Shown here piece by piece: positions 1-7,288 of a stretch of DNA of 64,000 bases; position 1 is the stretch's first letter, and every line of letters starts with the position of its first letter. The stretch is taken from the NCBI RefSeq assembly GCF_022163125.1, contig NZ_CP091881.1, forward strand, positions 7,676,501 through 7,740,500. Direction: 5' to 3'. Origin of the DNA: Paenibacillus sp. HWE-109. Lineage in GTDB: Bacteria > Bacillota > Bacilli > Paenibacillales > NBRC-103111. The position numbers and the translations under genes are program-made. Below the pieces are notes generated by a model. That model had not been told where the DNA came from, searched no databases, and saw only the letters and a list, made by a program, of their open reading frames with translations.

Positions 1-276
1 TGGAGCGACAGCCGCGGCAAAGGGCGCGGCGGCAAGGCGCGTGGCCCTAAGCTCAGCGAAGGCGGCAGCCTGAGCCAACGGCTTGAATCTGTCGGCGCAG
101 GGCGGACAGAGAGCGGTGTGACCCGCGGCGAAAGCAAGCGCGGGCGCGGCGCGGTCTCGCTGGGTGGCGAAGCCCCAGCGGGCGGTAGTGATTGGGCGAG
201 CGGCGTGAACGCGCTCGCCAAGGGCGGTCGTCGCCGGAGCGACGACGGGGACGGCAGCAAGAAGCGGCGGAGATAG
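1..276 (+). CDS. rnr: RNase R, C-terminal tail (partial)
   Basis: This open frame enters from the left edge and ends at TAG 274-276. It encodes about 91 residues of low-complexity sequence rich in Gly, Arg, Lys and Ser, with RGKGRGGKARG-like runs and a final KKRRR. No catalytic domain is in the window. RNase R is a processive 3'-5' exoribonuclease, and its basic C-terminal tail is known to bind structured RNA and to help recruit it to tmRNA-stalled ribosomes. The assignment rests on this tail plus the position directly upstream of smpB and ssrA, which is the conserved Bacillales order. A different basic-tailed protein is possible, because the diagnostic RNB domain lies outside the window. Confidence 0.75.
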   Translation, partial: WSDSRGKGRGGKARGPKLSEGGSLSQRLESVGAGRTESGVTRGESKRGRGAVSLGGEAPAGGSDWASGVNALAKGGRRRSDDGDGSKKRRR

Positions 277-294
277 TCGCCGCTTCTTGCTTTT
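256..294 (+). terminator. Intrinsic terminator overlapping the rnr stop codon
   Basis: A perfect 13-bp stem (257-269 with 278-290) encloses an 8-nt loop and is followed by TTTT at 291-294. The 5' arm lies inside the rnr coding sequence and the stop codon is in the loop, so the hairpin closes the transcript right at the end of the gene and separates it from smpB. Confidence 0.85.
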
Positions 295-374
295 CGATCG
301 CGATCTTGCTACAATAGGATGCACATTGTAGCATTATTTACCTGCGTGATCAGTATGCGGGAGGAGGATCTCAC

Positions 375-857
375 GTGGCAACCAAAAAGGCCGATGGCAA
401 ATTGCTCGCCCAGAACAAAAAGGCATCACACGACTATTTTATTGAAGATACGTATGAATGCGGTCTTGTCCTGACCGGCACGGAGATCAAATCCTTGCGA
501 GCAGGTAAGGCTAACATAGGCGACAGCTTTTCGACCATTCGAAATGGTGAAGCTTTTGTACACAACATGCATATCAGCCCTTTCGAGCAAGGCAACCGCA
601 GTAATCCGGAAGATCCAACACGGACGCGGAAACTCCTTTTGAAAAAAGTGCAAATCGCCAAAATACTAGGCCAAGCGAAACAAGAAGGATATACCGTCGT
701 TCCTTTGAAAGTGTATATTCGCAATGGTTACGCGAAGCTTCTGATTGGCATAGGTAAAGGTAAGAAACAGTATGACAAGCGGGAATCCGCAGCGAAAAAA
801 GATGCACAGCGAGATATCCAGCGTGCGCTGCGTGAGAAACAAAAGATCGCTAAATAG
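375..857 (+). CDS. smpB: SsrA-binding protein SmpB
   Basis: This 160-residue protein has the family's usual length. It binds tmRNA and brings it to stalled ribosomes for trans-translation. Family motifs are visible: an N-terminal LLAQNKKASHDYFIEDTYECGLVLTGTEIKSLR stretch (about residues 9-42), the GKANIGDSF segment, and a basic C-terminal tail rich in Lys and Arg that is known to sit in the empty mRNA channel. The start is GTG at 375, preceded by a GGAGGAGGA ribosome site at 361-369 and by a terminator that isolates it from rnr. Its RNA partner ssrA begins 168 nt downstream. Nothing looks damaged. Confidence 0.98.
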   Translation: MATKKADGKLLAQNKKASHDYFIEDTYECGLVLTGTEIKSLRAGKANIGDSFSTIRNGEAFVHNMHISPFEQGNRSNPEDPTRTRKLLLKKVQIAKILGQAKQEGYTVVPLKVYIRNGYAKLLIGIGKGKKQYDKRESAAKKDAQRDIQRALREKQKIAK

Positions 858-910
858 CTGGGCTGAGTCCAGACTGGAAGCCAGCACCTCGACTTCCATG
901 AACCTAGCCG

Positions 911-938
911 TTCATTTTTCTTCAGCTTGTGGTATACT
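911..938 (+). promoter_or_regulatory. Probable ssrA promoter
   Basis: An extended -10 element TGGTATACT (930-938) is preceded at 16 nt by a weak TTCATT -35-like hexamer (911-916). It lies about 80 nt upstream of the mature tmRNA 5' end, which leaves room for a 5' precursor removed by RNase P. It was identified by eye. Confidence 0.5.
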
Positions 939-1025
939 AATTTAGCAGCAAAGATTTAAATGTAACCTAGTTCCAACTTGCAGCGTCTTAACCTTCGCCG
1001 TCTATGACGGACATGAAGGCAATCC

Positions 1026-1387
1026 GGGGGTGTTCTTGGATTCGACGGGGATAGTTTGGGCTCGGGTTGCGGGTAGTGGGGCCGCGTCCACTATAAAACG
1101 CTAAAGCCTATTAAATGGCAAAACACAAAACAACTACGCTTTAGCAGCTTAATAACCTGTTAGCGTGCTCCTCCTCAGCATCGCCCATGTGACTGGGATA
1201 GGGGCTCAACTATAGTGGGATACGACGTTTGGTCTCCGCCTGGGGTCGGACGTAGGAAGACAATCAGGCTGACCCAACGCATAGCCGGTTACGGGGCGAT
1301 GCTCGGGTGACATCAAAACTGTGACTACACCCGTAGATGCCTGTGTTGCGATATTTTCGGACAGGGGTTCGACTCCCCTCACCTCCA
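1026..1387 (+). ncRNA. ssrA: Transfer-messenger RNA (tmRNA)
   Basis: tmRNA rescues ribosomes stalled on broken mRNA and adds a degradation tag. The 5' end GGGGGTG (1026-1032) pairs with CACCTCC (1380-1386) to form the acceptor stem, followed by discriminator A1387. The conserved 5' segment with GGATTCGACGGGG and the T-arm GGTTCGACTCC near the 3' end are both present. The tag reading frame runs from GGC 1117 to TAA 1152 and gives GKTQNNYALAA, ending in the usual ALAA. No CCA is encoded, since A1387 is followed by TATGG, so CCA must be added after transcription. The last bases form the left direct repeat of the downstream island array. Confidence 0.97.
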
Positions 1388-1403
1388 TATGGTAAATCCA
1401 CAA
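1378..1403 (+). repeat. Attachment-like site A (attL, tmRNA 3' end)
   Basis: The core CTCACCTCCAT (1378-1388) is the 3' end of ssrA. After 2 nt comes the right arm GGTAAATCCACAA (1391-1403), the exact reverse complement of the left arms at sites B and C. The left flank here is tmRNA and shows no left arm, as expected for an attL junction with host DNA on the left and element DNA on the right. Confidence 0.7.
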
Positions 1404-1407
1404 AAGA

Positions 1408-1441
1408 GCTCATCCATTTTCAATAATGGATGAGCTTTTTT
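1408..1441 (+). terminator. Current ssrA terminator
   Basis: An 11-bp perfect stem (1408-1418 with 1425-1435) is followed by six Ts at 1436-1441. It lies on the element side of site A, so it was probably supplied by the inserted unit. Confidence 0.9.
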
Positions 1442-1544
1442 GCGATTTTTAAAAATTCAATAAGAATATAGAACTTAAATAAAGGAAATTCATGGTTAAA
1501 TATGGAATTATTAATTCATGGATTTAAAATTGGGGGTAATTAAC

Positions 1545-3338
1545 TTGGATAGATTGATGCAGGATTTAGCCATACGTGGAGAAAATATACAAAGGATATA
1601 TGATTATTTTGTTGGTGAGCGTTTTCTAGTTAATCGTAGATATCAACGAAAATTAGTTTGGAGTATTGAAGAAAAAAAGGCATTTATTGATTCTATAAGA
1701 AAAGGGTTTCCTATCCCATTAATATTGGTAGCTGAAATAAACTTTAATGACCAAAAGAACTTCGAAATTATTGATGGTATGCAGCGCTTAAATGCAATTA
1801 TTTCATTCATCGAAGGTGAGTTCGATTTAGATGGGGAATACTTTGATCTTGAGACTATGGCAAAAACTAAGTTGTTATTGGATAGTGAGGAATTGATTCA
1901 AAAGAGTCCAAAGATGGACAGGAAAGTGTGTACACAAATAGCAGGTTATAATTTGCCTTTATCAATCTACTCATTTGAAGGACTTGATAAAATAGATGAA
2001 ATTTTTCGTAGAATTAATTCTAACGGTAAACATTTGTCTAAACAAGAGCTAAGGCAAGCGGGTGCTACAGGCCATTTTGCGCAATTAGTTAGACAACTAT
2101 CTAGTAAGGTCCGTGGTGATGTGTCCGCACACGATAGACTTCTTTTAAATGATATGAAAAATATTAGTATAACAAGCCGTGATTTACCTTATGGAATTAA
2201 TGTGGATAATGTATTTTGGGTAGCTCAGGGTGTATTAACTCGTGAATATGTAAGAAATTCCCGTGATGAGGAAGTTGTAGCAGATATCCTTGCTTATATG
2301 GCGCTCAGTACGAAACCACCATCAAGCTCGGAAATTCTTGACGAATACTATGGACTTTCATTAATTGGAAATGAGTTGGATAATAGATTTCAGGAAATCG
2401 AATCGGCTGTTTTGAAAATTACCTCTGAAGTTCTGAGTCGTCAGTTTGTCCACGTTTATGATGAGCTTAAAAAGATACTAAACATTTCAGGTCAAACTTT
2501 TAATAGATTACTTTTCGATGATGCAGGTCCAAGGATACCGCGTTATTTTCAAATACTGTTCTTGGCATTATATGAACTCTTAATTATTGAGAATCTAAAT
2601 GTTTCCAATTACAAGGGATTAATCAGTCTATTAAGTAATATGGGAAGTAGCAACATGAATCTTGGCGGCGGAGGCGGAAGATGGAGTGCTAGAGAACGTC
2701 AGAACAACATCGCTGCTGTAGCGGGAATAATAAAAACTGAATTTGTTAAAAGAGAAAGAAGAGACCCAGCTATAGATTCATGGATTACACAATTCGAAAA
2801 TATTTTAACACAGTCTTATACAGAACAATCACTTTATGACTTTAAACAAGGGTTTCACAGGCTGGGTGACAATGGAGACTTTGATGATGCACTCTTTCAG
2901 AAAGTCATTAAGACCTTAACTGCAATGGCTAACGTAGGCCCAAATATTGTTGGCTACGTTATTATTGGAGTAGCGGATAATGATGTGGCAGCCAAACGGG
3001 TGGAAGCAACTTACGGAACAAGTTCAACCGTATTCAACAAATTTCATATTACAGGTATTCAGGGTGAGGCAGCAAAATATAAAAATGGTCTTGACAGTTA
3101 TTTTCAGTTCATTATTCAAAAAATAGCTTCTATGCCGATCTCGGAAGCTGATAAAAATCAAATTTCAAGAAATATTAAACTCATTAATTATTACGATAAA
3201 TCAATTTTGATATTCCAAATTGAAAGTAGAAATGAACCATCATTGTACGATGGTAAATATCACATTAGAAAGGGACCCAATAACGAACCTATACCTCCCG
3301 AGGAATATCCAAATTTGTTCAGAAGGTTTTTTGTTTAA
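1545..3338 (+). CDS. DUF262 protein with C-terminal AlbA_2/Schlafen-like domain; candidate defence protein
   Basis: About 597 residues. The N-terminal third looks like DUF262, the ParB/Srx-related nucleotidase fold of GmrS-type restriction proteins: RRYQRKLVWS near residue 30, then I-D-G-M-Q-R with Asp77 and Arg81. The C-terminal part (about 425-597) has YDFKQGF, then a segment ending GYVIIGVADND, then YHIRKG, which resembles the AlbA_2 domain of Schlafen-like proteins. The HNH domain DUF1524, common in GmrSD, is not visible. TTG 1545 is preferred because GGGGGT (1532-1537) lies 7 nt upstream; ATG 1518 in the same frame has no ribosome site. The gene is visibly A+T-rich compared with smpB. 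The next gene follows after 82 nt on the same strand. A defence role is inferred from domains and island context. Confidence 0.75.
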   Translation: MDRLMQDLAIRGENIQRIYDYFVGERFLVNRRYQRKLVWSIEEKKAFIDSIRKGFPIPLILVAEINFNDQKNFEIIDGMQRLNAIISFIEGEFDLDGEYFDLETMAKTKLLLDSEELIQKSPKMDRKVCTQIAGYNLPLSIYSFEGLDKIDEIFRRINSNGKHLSKQELRQAGATGHFAQLVRQLSSKVRGDVSAHDRLLLNDMKNISITSRDLPYGINVDNVFWVAQGVLTREYVRNSRDEEVVADILAYMALSTKPPSSSEILDEYYGLSLIGNELDNRFQEIESAVLKITSEVLSRQFVHVYDELKKILNISGQTFNRLLFDDAGPRIPRYFQILFLALYELLIIENLNVSNYKGLISLLSNMGSSNMNLGGGGGRWSARERQNNIAAVAGIIKTEFVKRERRDPAIDSWITQFENILTQSYTEQSLYDFKQGFHRLGDNGDFDDALFQKVIKTLTAMANVGPNIVGYVIIGVADNDVAAKRVEATYGTSSTVFNKFHITGIQGEAAKYKNGLDSYFQFIIQKIASMPISEADKNQISRNIKLINYYDKSILIFQIESRNEPSLYDGKYHIRKGPNNEPIPPEEYPNLFRRFFV

Positions 3339-3420
3339 GTTGACACTCTGATGATGGTTACGGGGGTTAAATAGGTGATGGAAACATTAATTATATTAGT
3401 TCTGCTGTTTGGAGGAAATT

Positions 3421-5112
3421 ATGATAACGTTCGTAATGGTCAACCCTAAAAAGGATATAGATTTGAATTATGTTCCTAGTTTTCTTCAGACTATTAGTAA
3501 CCAGGCAGCTATTATTAAGAATTGTACCATATTCGATGAATCAGAAAATGAATGGGAAGCAAAAATCGAAACTGGGAATTCCCATCTTTATTTTGGGAAG
3601 TTTGCATTATACACATACAACGGTACAAAGCAATTAAGTGTTATTTTACAGCCACAAAAAGATATGCACTTTGATGACCATCTCCATGATCTCAAAATCA
3701 TATTGAAAGAAGTTTTGAAGAAAGATTGGGAACAAATACTATGGTTAACAGATGAACAATCATCAAGATTTGCTGAAGAACTATATGGGCGTATTTACAG
3801 AGTTGAAAATGAGCTTAGAAATTTTATTAATATGGTTATGGTAAAGAAATTAGGTGCATCTTGGTGGGATAAATATGTACCTGAAGAAGTTCGTAACAAA
3901 CATAAAGCTCGTCAGGGGGCTTATAAGAGGCTGGCTGTTTCTTTCCAAAATGTAAATGATCATTTAATGGCAATTGATACGGATGACTTGCTGACTGTAA
4001 TGACAAATGTACTTCATAAGTGGGAACCTTCTCATGATATTGAAATAGAGAAATTAATTGAGAAAGGAAGCCTGTCTCAAAGTGAGGTGATAAAATTAAC
4101 AGAGAAATTAAAAGGTCAATTAAAAGTAGAAGTTAAAATATGGGAGACGCTCTTTAAACCATATTTAACAGATCTATTTTTACCAGAATGGGATAACTTC
4201 AGTAAAAATCGCAACCATATTGCTCATAATAAATTAATAGATAAAATTGCGAATGAAAAGATTTCTAAAAATATAGCTTCTGTTGGAGAGATGATTAATA
4301 AGGCTTCCGAGAAATTTAGTCAAACGGAAATTTCCGATGAAGGCCGTGAACAAATAGAAATACTAAGGGAAATAATAGAAGAGGATATGAAAAGCCGGAC
4401 ATTTGAGATGGCTGGTGTTGAGGTTAGAAATGAGAGGCAAATATTAAGTTTATTTGAAACTACTTTAGTGGAGTTTGTTTCGGACATTCAAGATCGGATA
4501 TATTTCCGTCCTGCTCTTGATGTTGACTATAATACTAAGCCTAACTTGGAAGTGTCAGAAACAACTGAACTTCTAAATATCAGTAGTCGTATTGACAATA
4601 GTATTATTACATTAAAATCAGTCATAAGAGAACTTTCTGGTGATCCTGGGGAAACTAGTTCTTTGGAGTTGAAATTATTTCTTGATGAACAAGAGATCGC
4701 AGCTTGCGAAATTAGTAATTTTAATGGTAATGCAGAATGGGATTCAGATGAAGGATATTATCAGCAAACGGCTGTAGACAAATTTGATACTAGTGAACTC
4801 AAAGACTTTGCAGAAAAGATAATTGAAGCGGTTGATGATAATTATCAAGATTACTTGTCTGAGCTACAGGCTGAACAGTATTCATCTGTAAAGGATGGTG
4901 GTTTGGATCCCATTGCTGATTTTGATTGTGAAGAATGCGGGGAGAATTCCGTAAGCTTGGTTGATCATATTGGTGGTATTGGGAAATGTGTACTTTGTGG
5001 GCATCAACATGATTTAAAGTTTTGTGCTCGTTGTGAAGAAGTTTACAATTTAAATATAAGTGGTTCTAATGGTTTCTGCGATGGATGTAAGGCTTATTTC
5101 GATTCCCAATAA
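3421..5112 (+). CDS. Swt1-like HEPN protein with C-terminal zinc ribbons; putative RNase effector
   Basis: 563 residues, no recognised full-length family. Residues about 125-275 resemble a Swt1-type HEPN domain: ENELRNFI, the WW pair in LGASWWDKY, DLLTVMTN, and the motif R264-N-H-I-A-H269, which fits the RNxxxH active-site pattern of HEPN ribonucleases. The C-terminus (about 501-562) has four Cys pairs (CEEC from 503, CVLC, CARC, CDGC), so probably two zinc ribbons. ATG 3421 follows GGAGG at 3411-3415; a longer TTG 3409 start would include the ribosome site and is rejected. It sits directly downstream of the DUF262/AlbA_2 gene in unit U1 and is equally A+T-rich. RNA cleavage triggered by the partner is inference. 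Confidence 0.7.
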   Translation: MITFVMVNPKKDIDLNYVPSFLQTISNQAAIIKNCTIFDESENEWEAKIETGNSHLYFGKFALYTYNGTKQLSVILQPQKDMHFDDHLHDLKIILKEVLKKDWEQILWLTDEQSSRFAEELYGRIYRVENELRNFINMVMVKKLGASWWDKYVPEEVRNKHKARQGAYKRLAVSFQNVNDHLMAIDTDDLLTVMTNVLHKWEPSHDIEIEKLIEKGSLSQSEVIKLTEKLKGQLKVEVKIWETLFKPYLTDLFLPEWDNFSKNRNHIAHNKLIDKIANEKISKNIASVGEMINKASEKFSQTEISDEGREQIEILREIIEEDMKSRTFEMAGVEVRNERQILSLFETTLVEFVSDIQDRIYFRPALDVDYNTKPNLEVSETTELLNISSRIDNSIITLKSVIRELSGDPGETSSLELKLFLDEQEIAACEISNFNGNAEWDSDEGYYQQTAVDKFDTSELKDFAEKIIEAVDDNYQDYLSELQAEQYSSVKDGGLDPIADFDCEECGENSVSLVDHIGGIGKCVLCGHQHDLKFCARCEEVYNLNISGSNGFCDGCKAYFDSQ

Positions 5113-5162
5113 GAATTACTAGGCGACCTCCCCAAACATCCTCAACATCACGCGGCGGAGAA

Positions 5163-5210
5163 TTGTGGATTTACCCATCCATGGCTCACCTCCATACAGC
5201 AAACCCACAA
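5163..5210 (+). repeat. Attachment-like site B (U1/U2 junction)
   Basis: Left arm TTGTGGATTTACC (5163-5175), 9 nt, core CTCACCTCCAT (5185-5195, identical to the tmRNA end), 2 nt, degenerate right arm AGCAAACCCACAA (5198-5210). The left arm is a perfect inverted copy of the right arm at site A, so unit U1 is bounded by 11-bp direct repeats with 13-bp inverted repeats just inside. Confidence 0.7.
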
Positions 5211-5230
5211 CCTTGAGGTTGTGGGTTTTT
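5201..5230 (+). terminator. Terminator attached to site B
   Basis: A 12-bp perfect stem (5201-5212 with 5217-5228) has a TTGA loop and a T-run to 5230. The 5' arm overlaps the right arm of the att-like site. It would have terminated ssrA before unit U1 was inserted, and now terminates the HEPN gene transcript. Confidence 0.85.
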
Positions 5231-5311
5231 GCCGTGCATTCCTAAGTATCCAAGTGAATCAATTATAATAGTATTATTTTTCCAATAAAGTATGGACTTT
5301 AAGTATTGTTT

Positions 5312-5330
5312 GCATTACTATAAGTAATAC
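5312..5330 (+). promoter_or_regulatory. Palindromic operator candidate for the YtrA-type regulator
   Basis: ATTACT-ATA-AGTAAT (5314-5328), extended to 19 bp with one mismatch, lies 31 nt upstream of the regulator start and overlaps TATAAG/TACTAT sequences that could be the -10 region. YtrA-family repressors usually control their own operon through such a site. Autoregulation is inferred. Confidence 0.5.
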
Positions 5331-5361
5331 AAAAGTCGGTGGTGGAGGTTGAAAAAATAAG

Positions 5362-5742
5362 ATGATTATTTCATTGCAATTAGATAGTGAAACGCCACTA
5401 TTTGAACAGCTTCGCAATCAGATTGTCATCGGAATTGCGACTGGTGAATTAGCAGAACAGGAGAAGTTGCCCTCAGTTCGCCAGTTAGCTGAAGATTTGG
5501 GGATCAATACGATGACGGTCAACAAAACGTATGCACTATTAAAACAACAAGGGTACATTGTGATTGATCGGCGACATGGAGCTAAGGTAAGCCCTACAGC
5601 ACATGAAAGTCCTAATCATTCCGCAGAATTAGAGGAGCAGCTTCAATTAATTATTGCACAAGCGACCATTCGCGGGATGGATCAATCACGCTTTCAAACG
5701 CTATGCTCACAGATTTTTTCGAGGATGACGTATCAGCACTAA
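5362..5742 (+). CDS. GntR-family transcriptional regulator, YtrA subfamily
   Basis: 126 residues, the short length typical of the YtrA subfamily: an N-terminal winged helix-turn-helix and a short C-terminal dimerisation segment without an effector domain. The pattern LFEQLRNQI, LPSVRQLAEDLGINTMTVNKTY and LLKQQGYI (about residues 12-66) is the classical GntR DNA-binding region. Start ATG 5362 lies 13 nt after GGAGG (5344-5348), a rather long spacing; the nearer TTG is followed at once by a stop in its frame. The next gene is a membrane protein on the same strand, the usual arrangement of a YtrA regulator with the membrane system it controls. Confidence 0.9.
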   Translation: MIISLQLDSETPLFEQLRNQIVIGIATGELAEQEKLPSVRQLAEDLGINTMTVNKTYALLKQQGYIVIDRRHGAKVSPTAHESPNHSAELEEQLQLIIAQATIRGMDQSRFQTLCSQIFSRMTYQH

Positions 5743-5772
5743 TAAATCTCATAGAAATGAGGGATTCCTATC

Positions 5773-7155
5773 ATAACTGCGATTTTATTAGGTTCGGCGA
5801 TCATCTGTTATATCGCGTTATTTGCCACCTATAAACCACAAGCTAAACATAACAATGGCATGCTGTTTGCTGTTACCTTACCTGATCATGTCATCGATAA
5901 TAAGAATATTCGGGACATTCAAGAGCGATTTAAAAAGGATTTTACAAAGCTCAGCCTATGGATGACTGGATTTCTCTCTCCTTTTTTCATACTCCACTTG
6001 TGGACGGCATATCAAGTTGTTTATTTTTTAGTATGGCTCTGCATTTTTGTTATCATCATGGTGGTCCCGTTTCGTCGAGCAAATCGTGATACATTGGCTT
6101 TAAAGTTGGATAATGACTGGTTTGTCGGTACGAAGCACGTTATCCAGAGCGATCTTCGTGTTGCTTATTTAAAAAACCAACGATCAGCACCTTTGTGGCT
6201 GTTCAGTATCCCTTTTGCGATGGCGATTGGTTTGATGTTATGGGGGGCACGCGAAGAAATTCAACTACTGGGTATTAGCTCTGGTGGTTTCGTGCTTACT
6301 TGTATTTTTTTGCTCATCTCACTTCAAATGCGTAGAGGTAAGGCTAAAGTTTACAGCACAAATAGTGAGGTGAATGTAAGCTTAAATCAAGCAAACCGCA
6401 GAGCTGTATCTTACTTATGGATCAATATGGCGATTATTGAGAATATTCACTATCTATTGATCTGCTTACTCCTTGTTAATGAAGGAGTAAGTATGACCGG
6501 TGTGTGGGTTGCAATTACCATACTGTTTACTGGATTTCCGATTTGGATGGTATTGCATGTATATCGTAAAATCAATGCCTTAGAGAAAGAAATATTAGCA
6601 CAGGACGGTAAGACAATCTACACGGATGATGATGAATACTGGGCAAATGGATTTACCTATCATAACCCTCTAGATCGAAGTGTTTTAGTCCCAAAACGAG
6701 TTGGAATAGGTTTAACAGTAAATACGGGCACCTTGACTGGGAAAATAATTATTGGGGGCATCGTAGGTTTAACTGCAGCAGTTATAGCAGGTACATCTTT
6801 CCTGCTGATTCGATCAGAGCTGACATCGCCAACTCTAACAATCACACCGGAGCACAAAATCGAGATTGATTACCCTATGTATTCCTTCGATTTTAATGTG
6901 ACTGAAATTAAACAACTGAAGCTTGTTGAGCAAGTGCCTACGGGGACAAGGTCAAATGGCGAAGCTACAGAAAAAAATTTACGAGGAAATTTTCACTTAA
7001 AGGATTTAGGCAACTCAAAGCTATATATTGTCAAAAATAACCCACCCTATATCCAAATTAAACTGGAGGACGTATATATTTACTATAATGAGAAGGATCC
7101 ACTTCAAACCAAACAGTTATATGAGCAATTACAAATGCAGGTGGAAAATAGATGA
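5773..7155 (+). CDS. Multi-pass membrane protein with DUF5808/DUF1648-like segments
   Basis: The frame opens after TGA 5758-5760. A hydrophobic first segment (ITAILLGSAIICYIALFATY, from 5773) comes before the first ATG at 5860, so translation probably starts upstream at a non-ATG codon. GAGGGA (5759-5764) is well spaced for ATA 5773. From there the protein has 460 residues, with several membrane segments in the first 250, then YTDDDEYWANG and VPKRVGIGLTVN, which resemble DUF5808, and a final soluble domain of about 120 residues after another membrane segment. It probably forms an operon with the YtrA regulator. Function is unknown; related proteins are thought to be envelope or stress associated. 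If only ATG 5860 is used, the protein has 431 residues and loses its first membrane segment. Confidence 0.7.
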   Translation: MTAILLGSAIICYIALFATYKPQAKHNNGMLFAVTLPDHVIDNKNIRDIQERFKKDFTKLSLWMTGFLSPFFILHLWTAYQVVYFLVWLCIFVIIMVVPFRRANRDTLALKLDNDWFVGTKHVIQSDLRVAYLKNQRSAPLWLFSIPFAMAIGLMLWGAREEIQLLGISSGGFVLTCIFLLISLQMRRGKAKVYSTNSEVNVSLNQANRRAVSYLWINMAIIENIHYLLICLLLVNEGVSMTGVWVAITILFTGFPIWMVLHVYRKINALEKEILAQDGKTIYTDDDEYWANGFTYHNPLDRSVLVPKRVGIGLTVNTGTLTGKIIIGGIVGLTAAVIAGTSFLLIRSELTSPTLTITPEHKIEIDYPMYSFDFNVTEIKQLKLVEQVPTGTRSNGEATEKNLRGNFHLKDLGNSKLYIVKNNPPYIQIKLEDVYIYYNEKDPLQTKQLYEQLQMQVENR

Positions 7156-7288
7156 GATAGTTTCGCCAAAACTACCGGATGGGATTAGTCCAAGCCGAGA
7201 ATTTCCTTGAGTGAGACCTATCTTGAAATCATTAGAATCAGATATAATGATGAAAAGATGTTCACAGCTAGATTCGAGGTGCCGAACT

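Noticed and set aside
53..334. 93-codon frame antisense to the rnr tail
   Set aside because: Lies opposite the Gly/Arg-rich RNase R tail; Arg-rich composition is the mirror of that sequence and there is no ribosome site.
1206..1403. 65-codon frame antisense to tmRNA
   Set aside because: It lies within the structured RNA gene; the ssrA identity is certain.
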